In this document: positions 8,498 through 17,100 of the stretch, in pieces
Layout of the letters: each line of letters opens with the position of its first letter
How positions within the stretch are numbered: the first letter of the stretch is position 1
DNA from: Saprospiraceae bacterium
GTDB lineage: Bacteria > Bacteroidota > Bacteroidia > Chitinophagales > Saprospiraceae
Direction: 5' to 3'
DNA length: 64,000 nucleotides
Assembly (NCBI GenBank): GCA_019187225.1
Contig: JABAQQ010000019.1
Span: 62,001-126,000, forward strand
The notes under the pieces: generated by a model
Told to the model about the DNA's origin: nothing
Databases searched by the model: none
What the model saw: only the letters and a program-made list of their open reading frames with translations
Position numbers and translations under genes: made by a program

Positions 8498-9805
8498 ATG
8501 AAAAATCTCTTTTTGCCGGTTTTCGCATTGCTGACAATTTTCTCCTGCAATCAACCGCCCGCGACTCACGGTGCTGCTTCCGGAACCGCCTGCGATTATT
8601 TGAAAAACGAAGAAACCGGTGTGAAAACCGGCGGCATCCGCCTCATTCCGGTTGAAAACGGCCAGTACAAAGTCTGGACAAAACGCCTCGGCAACAACCC
8701 CCGCATCAAAGTATTGCTCCTGCACGGCGGCCCGGCCTGCACGCACGAATACTGGGAGTGCATGGAGAGTTTCCTGCCGCAGGAAGGCATAGAATTTTAT
8801 TATTACGACCAACTCGGTTCGGCCTACTCCGACCAACCGACCGACACGAGCCTGTGGAATTTGCCGCGTTTTGTGGAGGAAGTGGAACAGGTGCGAAAGG
8901 CATTGGGGCTGAACAAAGACAATTTTTACCTGCTTGGCCATAGCTGGGGCGGTATTCTCGCCATGGAATACGCCCAAAAATACCAGGACAATCTGAAAGG
9001 GCTTGTTATCTCGAATATGATGATGAGTTGCCCTGACTACGACAAATATGCCGAAGAGGTGCTCGCCAAACAAATGGACCCGAAAGTATTGGCCGAAATC
9101 CAGGCGATCGAAGCGAAAAATGATTTTTCCAATCCCCGCTACATGGAATTGCTGAAGCCGAATTTTTACAAAAAACATATCTGCCGCCTCGAAGATTGGC
9201 CAGACCCGGTGAATCGCGGCCTCGACAACATCAACCAGACCATTTACGTAGCCATGCAAGGCCCGAGCGAATTCGGTATTTCCGGAAAACTGGAAAAATG
9301 GGATCGCACCAGAGACCTCCCCAACATCAGCGTGCCTACCCTGACCATTGGCGCCACACACGATACGATGGATCCGGAGCATATGAAGTGGGTCTCGACC
9401 CAGGTACAAAAAGGCCGTTTTCTGCTCTGTCCCAACGGCAGCCACATGAGCATGTGGGACGACCAGGAACATTATTTCCCCGGTCTGATCTCATTTTTGA
9501 AAGATGTGGATGCGGGAAAAATGTATCAGACTGCTGTTGATAACTTCCCTGCTTTTTCTTCGCCAAACAATCGTACTTTTGTGAGGCATGAGCAACTTCA
9601 TTGTTTCCGCCCGCAAATACCGCCCGCAGCGTTTCGAGGACGTGGTGGGGCAGCAGCACGTCGCCGGGACGTTGAAAAACGCGTTGGCTACCGACCATGT
9701 GGCGCACGCTTTTTTGTTCACCGGCCCGCGCGGCGTGGGAAAAACCACCTGCGCGCGCATTCTTGCCAAAACGCTCAATTGCGAAAACCGCACGAAAGAT
9801 TTTGA
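8498..9805 (+). CDS. Proline iminopeptidase-like alpha/beta hydrolase, lipoprotein, with read-through tail
   Basis: 435 aa from ATG 8498, where MKNLFLPVFALLTIFSC gives a lipobox; the frame opens at 8432. Alpha/beta-hydrolase signs: oxyanion HGGPACTHEYW, nucleophile elbow GHSWGG near residue 150, Asp in GATHDTMD and His in NGSHMSMW. Family members release N-terminal residues from peptides. The domain ends at FLKDVDAGK near residue 340. The last ~95 codons have no family match and overlap dnaX by 218 nt in another frame, which suggests a lost stop by slippage in the A5 run at 9517-9521. Confidence 0.8.
   Translation: MKNLFLPVFALLTIFSCNQPPATHGAASGTACDYLKNEETGVKTGGIRLIPVENGQYKVWTKRLGNNPRIKVLLLHGGPACTHEYWECMESFLPQEGIEFYYYDQLGSAYSDQPTDTSLWNLPRFVEEVEQVRKALGLNKDNFYLLGHSWGGILAMEYAQKYQDNLKGLVISNMMMSCPDYDKYAEEVLAKQMDPKVLAEIQAIEAKNDFSNPRYMELLKPNFYKKHICRLEDWPDPVNRGLDNINQTIYVAMQGPSEFGISGKLEKWDRTRDLPNISVPTLTIGATHDTMDPEHMKWVSTQVQKGRFLLCPNGSHMSMWDDQEHYFPGLISFLKDVDAGKMYQTAVDNFPAFSSPNNRTFVRHEQLHCFRPQIPPAAFRGRGGAAARRRDVEKRVGYRPCGARFFVHRPARRGKNHLRAHSCQNAQLRKPHERF
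9574..9581 (+). promoter_or_regulatory. Candidate -7 box of dnaX
   Basis: TACTTTTG fits TAnnTTTG and ends 6 nt before the dnaX ATG (9588), so the transcript would be leaderless or nearly so. It lies inside the tail frame of the hydrolase gene. Confidence 0.45.
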
Positions 9806-11399
9806 AGCGTGCAACGAATGCCCTTCCTGCAAGGCTTTCAACGAAGACGCTTCCTGGAATATCTTCGAGCTCGATGCCGCCTCCAACAACGGCGTGGACC
9901 ACATCCGCGCATTGGTGGAGCAGGTGCGGGTGCCGCCGCAACGCGGTAAATTCAAAGTGTACATCATTGACGAGGTGCACATGCTCTCTCAGGGCGCTTT
10001 CAACGCTTTTTTGAAAACGCTGGAAGAGCCGCCGCCTTATGCCATTTTTATCCTGGCCACCACCGAAAAACACAAGGTCATTCCCACCATCCTGTCGCGG
10101 TGCCAGATATTTGATTTCCGCCGCATTACGACGGGCGACATGGTGCTGCACCTCAGGGATATCTGCAGGAAAGAAGGCATCGAGGCCGAAGAAGACGCCC
10201 TGCACATCATCGCTCAGAAAGCCGACGGCGCACTGCGCGACGCCTTGTCCATCTTCGACCGCATCACCAGTTCTGCCAGCGGGCGAAATATTCGCTACGA
10301 CGATGTCATCGAGAACCTCAACGTCCTCGACTATGACTACTACTTTCAAATTACGGACGCATTGCTGGCCGAGGATTCGGCATCCATCCTGAATCTCTTC
10401 GACCAGATCCTGCGCAAGGGTTTCGAGCCCGATGTATTCATCATCGGACTGGCCGAACACCTGCGCAACATACTGGTCTGCAAAGATGAAGCCACCCTGG
10501 CCCTGCTCGAAGCGGGCGATTCCCTGCGCGAGCGCTACCGCAAACAAGCCGCGCTTTCCCCTGCATCGTTCCTGCTCACTGCGTTGAATATCTGCAACGA
10601 TTGCGACGTGAATTTTAAAATGGCGCGCCACAAACGCCTGCATGTCGAGATGGCATTGCTGAAAATGTGCTTTATCAACCGGGCTGTAAAGGCCGCGCAA
10701 ATCCCCGTTTTTTCGGAAAAAAAAACTCCTGACGCAACGGTGGAAGGTGGACGGTTGACGGCAGACGGCGGGCAGCCTTCTGGTTTGGGTCTGAATAGTT
10801 CCACAGGATACGGAAATGCTGCTACCAATCCGCAATCCCCAATCCCCAATCCCCCCGAAACAGCCGCTCACGGCAATGCCCAACCGCTTAGCAAAAAAGA
10901 AATGATCGAACTGGCTTCCGGACTTCGGCAGGGATTGAAAAAGGCCGAAGCTATACCGCTCAGTCTCGATGCTTACGAACAGGCTGTCGCCGTAGAAGAG
11001 GCCGAAAAAGCGGCGCTCGAAAGCCGCCTTACCATTGAAAATGCCCGTTCGGAATGGAATGCCTATGCCGCATCGGTCGAATCACCCACGCTTCGCCAGG
11101 CAATGACTGCCGCTTTGCTCGATCTCGACGACAAAACGCTTTCAGCCACCGTCGGTATGACGACGCATCGCAGCCTGCTTCAGCAGGAGCTGGCGCGGCT
11201 GCTCGACACCCTCCGCCTGCGTTTGCACGATCCGGTCCTTAAAATTCAGGTACTGCTGGACGAAAGCAAAGCGCAGGAACTCCGGCCCATTGCGCCCAAA
11301 CGCCCGCTGACAGCAAAGGAAAAATTGGATAAAATGAAGGAAGTCAATCCGTTGGTGGAGGATTTGTTGAAAAGATTCGATTTGAAATTGGATGAATAA
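9588..11399 (+). CDS. dnaX: DNA polymerase III subunit gamma/tau
   Basis: 603 aa. AAA+ clamp-loader ATPase at residues 1-240: Walker A GPRGVGKTT near residue 45, zinc-binding cysteines (CENRT, CNECPSC) near residues 64-82, Walker B IIDEVHML near residue 125, sensor 1 ILATTE, arginine finger region LSRCQIFDF. Domains II-III follow to residue ~375 (collar, oligomerisation). Loads the beta clamp at the replication fork. Residues ~380-425 form a low-complexity linker made of two heptamer arrays, followed by a tau-like C-terminal region (LRQGLKKAEAIPLS) for polymerase and helicase contacts. It starts inside the tail frame of the upstream hydrolase. Confidence 0.95.
   Translation: MSNFIVSARKYRPQRFEDVVGQQHVAGTLKNALATDHVAHAFLFTGPRGVGKTTCARILAKTLNCENRTKDFEACNECPSCKAFNEDASWNIFELDAASNNGVDHIRALVEQVRVPPQRGKFKVYIIDEVHMLSQGAFNAFLKTLEEPPPYAIFILATTEKHKVIPTILSRCQIFDFRRITTGDMVLHLRDICRKEGIEAEEDALHIIAQKADGALRDALSIFDRITSSASGRNIRYDDVIENLNVLDYDYYFQITDALLAEDSASILNLFDQILRKGFEPDVFIIGLAEHLRNILVCKDEATLALLEAGDSLRERYRKQAALSPASFLLTALNICNDCDVNFKMARHKRLHVEMALLKMCFINRAVKAAQIPVFSEKKTPDATVEGGRLTADGGQPSGLGLNSSTGYGNAATNPQSPIPNPPETAAHGNAQPLSKKEMIELASGLRQGLKKAEAIPLSLDAYEQAVAVEEAEKAALESRLTIENARSEWNAYAASVESPTLRQAMTAALLDLDDKTLSATVGMTTHRSLLQQELARLLDTLRLRLHDPVLKIQVLLDESKAQELRPIAPKRPLTAKEKLDKMKEVNPLVEDLLKRFDLKLDE
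10738..10856. repeat. Two heptamer arrays inside the dnaX linker
   Basis: 10738-10776 carries imperfect 7-mers of the GGTGGAC/GGCAGAC kind; 10827-10856 carries CCCCAAT-type 7-mers. Both are read through in frame and translate into the Gly/Pro/Asn-rich linker of gamma/tau. Sequences of the same kind lie between genes elsewhere in the window. Confidence 0.75.
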
Positions 11400-11409
11400 C
11401 GTATTTTTG
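11381..11409 (+). promoter_or_regulatory. Promoter of the Uma2-family gene
   Basis: TTTG (11381-11384), 17 nt, then TATTTTTG (11402-11409): a complete Bacteroidota promoter inside the last codons and stop of dnaX. The ATG at 11442 lies about 26 nt past the predicted RNA start. Confidence 0.65.
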
Positions 11410-11441
11410 TACATACACAAAATGTGTCAAATATTTCAGCC

Positions 11442-12074
11442 ATGGAAGCCAATGACATAACTAATTCTTACAACGCCAATAAAAAAATCGCGGTGCCGTC
11501 CTTCTTGCTCAAGGAGACATTTGAGGGGGTAAATTTGTATTACAAAGGCTATCTACAGGTATTGAACCAACAGAAAACTTTAGAAGAAATCATGGGATGC
11601 AGTACGCTTCAATTTGTCATTCTCAATTATTTTCTTCACCTGCTTCACAAATCCCTCGACATTGATCAATACATCATTGGCACAAACGAAGCAGGTGTTC
11701 ATCTTGGGTTCAAAAAAAATTTTTCCAACGACATCGCAGTCTATGAATGGGCTGTTTTAACTCCGGAGAAAATTTCCACTCGTTACGCTGATGTGCCGCC
11801 CAAAATGGTTGTCGAAGTGGACGTTGACTTTGAGCTCAGCGAAGCCGAAACCGATCTTTCAACCTTGGATATTGTTCATGAGAAAATTAAGAAAATGCTG
11901 GAATTTGGGACAGAGAAATTCATTTGGGTGTTTTCAGCAAGTAAAAAAGTGATGATTGCCGAGCGTGGGCAAACAAATTGGATCATCGTGGACTGGGATC
12001 AAGACTTCGAATTATGGCCCGGCTTAATGTGCAATCTCGGCGCCTATTTAACTGAAAAAAATATCTCGGTTTAA
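11442..12074 (+). CDS. Uma2 family (DUF820) restriction-endonuclease-fold protein
   Basis: 210 aa from ATG 11442; a GTG at 11424 would add six residues, but the ATG is favoured. PD-(D/E)xK-like core: GVHLGFKKN, the hydrophobic strand AVYEWAVL, PPKMVVEVDVDFELS (catalytic ExD-like strand near residue 125) and KFIWVFSASKKVMI near residue 165. The Uma2 family is abundant in Cyanobacteria and present in Saprospiraceae; its biological role is not settled. No restriction or mobile-element partner is adjacent. Confidence 0.82.
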   Translation: MEANDITNSYNANKKIAVPSFLLKETFEGVNLYYKGYLQVLNQQKTLEEIMGCSTLQFVILNYFLHLLHKSLDIDQYIIGTNEAGVHLGFKKNFSNDIAVYEWAVLTPEKISTRYADVPPKMVVEVDVDFELSEAETDLSTLDIVHEKIKKMLEFGTEKFIWVFSASKKVMIAERGQTNWIIVDWDQDFELWPGLMCNLGAYLTEKNISV

Positions 12075-12139
12075 ACAAATGTCCCGCCGGTAACATTCTC
12101 TGCTCAATACTACCCCCAACTTTGCCCTAAAAAATCACC

Positions 12140-12892
12140 ATGAGCACTCAACCACATCCTTCCCAGCGTGTTCTCCGTCCGACATTTCCCATTATGCAGC
12201 AACCGCAAGCGCTCTGGCATTTAGAGAATATTGACGTCACACACCTTTTGTGCCCGACCAAACTGGGCGACGAAGCAAAGATGGCTGGGCACATGCGACC
12301 CATGTACAAGAAGGGCGAGCAGGTATATGTGCCCAGCGATCTTTCCGACCGCATCTTCTTCATCAACGAAGGGCGCATCAAAATTTCGGTGATGAACGAC
12401 GAAGGCAAAGAGATCACCAAAGTCATTCTGGGCCGTGGAGAAGTATTCGGCGAACTGGCACTACTCGGCGAGGAACGCCGGCACGACATTGCCACAGCCC
12501 TGGAAGATACTACCGTATGCGTAGTCACGCTCGACGAACTGCGCGGGCTTATGCGCGAGCGATCCGATCTCAACTTGTTCTTTATGAAAATGTTCGGCGC
12601 GCGCCAGCTGGAAATGGAGCGCCGCTTAGAATCGCTCGTATTCCGCGACAGCCGCAGCCGAATCGTGGAATTTTTGCTGCACTTAGCCAAAACAAAGGGC
12701 CAGCGCGTGGGCTTTGAGTGGGTGGTGCGCAACTTTATCACGCACCAGGAAATTGCCAACCTCACCGCTACCAGCCGCCAGACGGTGACGACTACCCTGA
12801 ACGATCTGCGGTTTAAAAAGCTGCTGACGTTCAACCGCTCGCGTCTGCTGATCCGGGATCTGGACAAATTAGAGGCGGAATTGCGGAATTAG
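12140..12892 (+). CDS. Crp/Fnr-family transcriptional regulator
   Basis: 250 aa. Residues 35-155 are a cyclic-nucleotide-binding beta-roll (RIFFINEGRIKISV, then GEVFGELALLGEERRHDIATA, the phosphate-cassette region). A dimerisation helix follows, then a winged helix at residues 190-245 with recognition helix TATSRQTVTTTLNDL. There are no Fnr-type N-terminal cysteines, so a cNMP or other small ligand is likelier than an Fe-S cluster. The adenylate cyclase at 33.5 kb in the same window could supply cAMP. Followed by a short AT-rich 7-mer-like stretch and a palindromic repeat. Confidence 0.9.
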   Translation: MSTQPHPSQRVLRPTFPIMQQPQALWHLENIDVTHLLCPTKLGDEAKMAGHMRPMYKKGEQVYVPSDLSDRIFFINEGRIKISVMNDEGKEITKVILGRGEVFGELALLGEERRHDIATALEDTTVCVVTLDELRGLMRERSDLNLFFMKMFGARQLEMERRLESLVFRDSRSRIVEFLLHLAKTKGQRVGFEWVVRNFITHQEIANLTATSRQTVTTTLNDLRFKKLLTFNRSRLLIRDLDKLEAELRN

Positions 12893-12953
12893 GGATTATG
12901 GGTAATTGAGTTACGGCTAAAAAAGAAGTACCTGACTTTCCCTGTTCACCGTG

Positions 12954-13032
12954 TCATTCCGAGGCACAAGGAATCTGGTTAAGATATTGAATATCTGTTG
13001 CTTGTAAGCAGATTTCTCGTGCCTCGGAATGA
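12954..13032. repeat. Palindromic repeat with TTCCGAGGCAC arms
   Basis: Arms 12954-12977 and 13009-13032 pair almost perfectly (cores TCATTCCGAGGCAC and GTGCCTCGGAATGA) around a 31-nt loop. It lies in the 258-nt gap between the Crp-type and methyltransferase genes. Similar palindromes are common between Bacteroidota genes. It could act as a transcript-end hairpin. Confidence 0.7.
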
Positions 13033-13150
13033 TACGGCGGATAAGAAAATGAGAACCTGTTTTTGACCGATCTGAGAGTAATTTTTTGAGTTGTGGAACT
13101 TTGTTGAAAATGACCCTTAATGACGTCAATGATGATTCAATGACGCTTCC

Positions 13151-13894
13151 ATGAAAGACAACTTTTCCACCCGTTCCGCTGAATACGCCCGATTCAGGCC
13201 CGGCTACCCGCCGCAACTCTTTGATTTTCTGTTCGGTTTGTGCCAAAATTTCGACTGTGCCTGGGATTGCGCCACCGGCAACGGCCAGATAGCTGTTGTA
13301 CTTTCCGAACGGTTCCGGTGGGTCGAGGCCACCGATATCAGCGCAAATCAGTTGGGAAACGCCCTTCAAAAACCCAATGTCCATTACCGTGTGGAAGCAG
13401 CGGAATCTCCTTCTTTTCCCGACCATACTTTCGACCTCGTGACGGTCGGCCAGGCCGCGCACTGGTTCGACTTCGAAAAATTTTATCCCGCTGTAAAACG
13501 CGTTTTAAAATCCGGCGGCATCCTGGCGCTCATCGGCTACAATCTGATAAGAACGGACGAAGCGACCAATGCGTTGATTGATCGTTTGTATCGCAATATA
13601 TTAGGCGAATACTGGGATGCCGAACGCCGCCACGTGGACGCGTCGTACGCAACGATTCCCTTCCCTTTTCCCGAAATGGAATTGCCCGGAATGGAGATGA
13701 CCTATTCATGGACGCGCGACCATTTTATCGGCTATCTCGGCACCTGGTCGGCGTATCAACATTATGAAAAGAAGAATAGCCGATCTCCCCTCGATGAAGC
13801 ATTTATTCAGGAGTTAGAATCCATTTGGGAAGAAAGAGAGATCAAAACCGTGCGTTTCCCTATTTTCGGTCGGATCGGCGTTCACCGCTTTTAA
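13151..13894 (+). CDS. Class I SAM-dependent methyltransferase
   Basis: 247 aa, cytosolic. SAM-binding motif I appears as WDCATGNGQIAVVL near residue 39, motif II acidic residue in EATDISANQL, then FPDHTFDLVTVGQAAHWFD near residue 95 and the post-motif LKSGGILALIGY near residue 120. The fold matches the Methyltransf_11 / trans-aconitate methyltransferase-like group acting on small molecules. The substrate is not evident. Monocistronic; followed by a 220-nt gap with a palindrome. Confidence 0.87.
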   Translation: MKDNFSTRSAEYARFRPGYPPQLFDFLFGLCQNFDCAWDCATGNGQIAVVLSERFRWVEATDISANQLGNALQKPNVHYRVEAAESPSFPDHTFDLVTVGQAAHWFDFEKFYPAVKRVLKSGGILALIGYNLIRTDEATNALIDRLYRNILGEYWDAERRHVDASYATIPFPFPEMELPGMEMTYSWTRDHFIGYLGTWSAYQHYEKKNSRSPLDEAFIQELESIWEEREIKTVRFPIFGRIGVHRF

Positions 13895-13992
13895 CAAAAC
13901 AATAGAAGGCCAGTATATTTTTGTCAAAATCGCCAAAAAACATGACTCATGTGAATCCGGGCTAAAAATTCGTCGTTGATTTTCAGGCGCTT

Positions 13993-14025
13993 ACGTTTAC
14001 GAAACTTTCAAAGTTTCGTAAACGT
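13993..14025. repeat. Perfect 16-bp palindrome between convergent genes
   Basis: ACGTTTACGAAACTTT and its complement meet around a single C at 14009. It sits between the convergent methyltransferase and adhesin genes and may serve as a shared hairpin terminator, though no T-run follows. Two copies of CATGACTCATG flank it (13941-13951 and 14078-14088). Confidence 0.6.
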
Positions 14026-14114
14026 GCTACCTAAGTAATTGAAGTCCAATGCGCATGAGTGTTTTGCTCCTGATTTGCATGACTCATGCAGATTTGAACG
14101 CTTGAGAATTATCC

Positions 14115-17100
14115 TTACCGGTTGATAACGATCTTCCTCAACGTTTGCCCTTGTTCCACCCGGATCAGGATGGAATACAAACCATCGGCAAGGTGCGACA
14201 GGTCGAGTTCCACCCGTTTTTCCCGGATGCTGCGGTGCTCCAGCACCCGCCTGCCCGTGCCGTCGAACACGACAAAGTCCGCCTCCAAACCGGCCAGGTT
14301 ATCGGGGAGGACGGCGAAAACCCGCCCCGAACTTGGATTTGGATACACGGCGATATAGTCCAGTCGGCCCGGGTCGTTCGTTCCCACCAGGCTGGTGACT
14401 TCGAAAGGCCCTGCTTCCTTTTTGCACCCTGCCGCATCGGTGACCCACAGGGTATAGAGCCCCATGCCGATACCGCTGAGGTCTTCGGTTGTGGCGACCA
14501 CTGCTCCGTCGAGCGTCCATTCGTAGGTGTAATCCGGCATGCTGCCCCCCACTGTGACCTGAATGCTGCCGATGTTCTGGTTGTTGACGTCGTGCACCAG
14601 GGCATCGAGTTGGATGTCGAGCGGGCTGAGTACGGTAACCTGGAACGAGCAACTGCCCGTGTTGCCGGACACATCGGCATAGGTGTAAGTATTGGTCGTG
14701 GCGCCTTGCGGGAAAGGCGATCCGCTGGGCAAGCCCGCCGTCAGTTCGAACGTCCCGCCGAGGATGAGGCAATTGTCGAGCGCGACGGGCGCCGGGTACT
14801 CCACGATATTGTTGCCGTGGCAGCGGTTGATATTGGCCGGGCATTCGAGCACAGGTGCCTGCGTGTCAACAAAGGTCACGACGATCGTTTGCGTGCTGTT
14901 GTTGCCCGATGCATCCTGTGCCGAAATGGTGACCTGCTGTTCTCCAAGATCAAAACAATCGAACACAGAGGGCACAAGTTGAACGCCGGCGAGGTCGCAG
15001 TTGTCCGACACGGAAGCGCCGAGGTTTTGCAAGCTCAGTTCCACTTCCCCGGAGGGGCCGAGGGGCACCGTGACATTGCCGGCCTGGATGAGGGGCGGCT
15101 CCTGATCCACAGCCTGGATGGTGACCGATGTCGTGACGGTGCATCCGTTGGCGTCGGTGGCGGTGGAAGTATAAGTACCTGCTGCGAGGTTGGATGCCGT
15201 CGGGCCGGTCTGACCATTGCTCCAGCCGATCCCGATCGCGCCGGTTCCACCCGCTGCAATGACGGTTGCAGCTCCTTCGGACGCACCGGCGCAAACGTTA
15301 TGGACGACATTCCCCACTGCCAGTGTCAGCGCAGGAGGCTCTTCCAGGGACACGATCCCAAAGAAGGGGCATCCGTTGGCGTCGGTGACAGTCACCCCGT
15401 AAGTGCCGGCGGCCAGGTCAGTTGCCGTTTGTTCGGTGCTTCCGGAAGACCAGAGGTAGGAGTATGGCGCCGCTCCTCCATTGGGCAGCACCGTGGCCTG
15501 GCCGTTGGCAAGGCCGTTGCACAAGGGATCAACGGTTTGAAAATCAGCAAGTAAAAAACAATCGCCGCCCCATACTTCGACGGTTTGCACGGCGGTGCAA
15601 CCGTTGGCGTCGGTAACGGTGACGGTATAAAATCCTGCGGGTAATCCTTCGATGACGGGCGTATTGGCGCCATTATTCCACAGGTAAGTATAAGGCGCCG
15701 TTCCGCCTTGTGGATTGGCCTGAGCCGTGCCGTCGGCAGCGCCGATGATTGAAATGGGAGTGGCCGATGCATTGGCGAGCAGTGCGTCAGGCTGTGCGAT
15801 GACGAAGGAGGCACTGGCCGTGCAGTTTTCGCCGTCGGTTACGATGACCGTATATGCTCCCGCTTCGAGGTTGCTGACGGAGGCTGTCGTTTCGCCGTTG
15901 CTCCACAGGAAGGAATAAGAGCCGTCGCCGCCGGCGGCTACGACAGCGGCAGCACCGTCGGCAGCGCCGAAACAGGAAGCATCGGCCTGTGCGGTGGGAG
16001 TAACCGTGACGGGTTCGTGTTGCACTACCGTTGCGGCAGCGGTGGCGGTGCAGCCATTTTGGGTATTGGATATCAGCAAAGTATAATTGCCGGGCAGTTG
16101 GGCGTCCAGGGAAGGATCGGCACCGGTGTTGACGACTGAGCCGTCGGGGGTGGTCCACTCATGGTTCAAAAGGGCGGGATCGCCGGAGCCGGAGTTGAGC
16201 AGGTTGACCGCCGGGTTGTGGCAGTTGAGCACACCGGAGACGGTCAGTGCTGCGTCGGGAGCGTTGAAGTCGGCGCTCACGTCGGTGGCTGTGGTGGCAG
16301 TGCAGCCGTTGTCGAGGTCAGTAACATGCAGCGTATAGGTTCCGGCGGCATCTACGCACAGGGTCAAAGTACTGTCTCCTGCGACGATGTGTCCGCCGTT
16401 TTGGGCGGTCCAGGAGTAGAGGAAATTGCCGGCGGGCGCTGCGTTTTGACCTTGTAAAACGAGCAGGGGCACTGCGCAGGAAAGCGGTGCATGGGGAAGG
16501 ATGTTAGCCTGTGGGATAGCTGTGTTCTGCGTCACCCCGACCATGTCGGTAGCGGAACAGCCGTTGGCGGGATTGGTGAGCAGCAACTGGTACTCGCCCG
16601 GCGCGTCCACGACGGGGTTGGGTGAGTTGGCGCCACTCAGGATATTGCCGTTTTGAGTGGTCCACTGATACACCAATTGAGTATCCATGCTGGAGCCGTT
16701 GGCGTTGAGGGTGACGGTGTTGTTGACACAGGTAAGCGAGCCGTTGGCGCCGGCGATGGCGATAACGGCATCGGTGTCGGCGGCGACCCAAACCGAGTCG
16801 GTACCGGTGCAGGCGTTGAGGGTGTCGGTGACCGACAGGATGTAGAGTCCCGGTGCATTGACCACCGGCGCGAGGGAATCGGCGCCGCTGACGATGTTAC
16901 CGCCGTTGGAAGCCGTCCAGGCATAGATGAGATGGGCCCCTGCGGTGGCGCTGTCGGTCTGGAGGGTGATGTTGTTTTGCAGGCAGGTGATCATATCAGC
17001 GGGCAGGACGTTGACCTGTGGCAGAGCGTTGACGGCCGTTACGGTGACGGTGTCGGTTGCGGAGCAGTTGCTGAGGGTATTGGTGACTGCCAGAATATAA

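Noticed and set aside
9336-10883. 515-codon minus-strand open frame
   Set aside because: It lies antisense to dnaX and the hydrolase end, has low-complexity translation and matches no family.
12917-13462. 181-codon minus ORF
   Set aside because: Runs through a palindromic repeat and is antisense to the methyltransferase start.
14145-15554. 469-codon plus-strand open frame
   Set aside because: Antisense shadow of the repetitive adhesin gene; the repeat codon pattern keeps the opposite frame open.
15886-16388. Insertion sequence as cause of the 503-bp duplicate
   Set aside because: The tract is coding adhesin sequence in both genes, without inverted ends or transposase; gene conversion explains it better.
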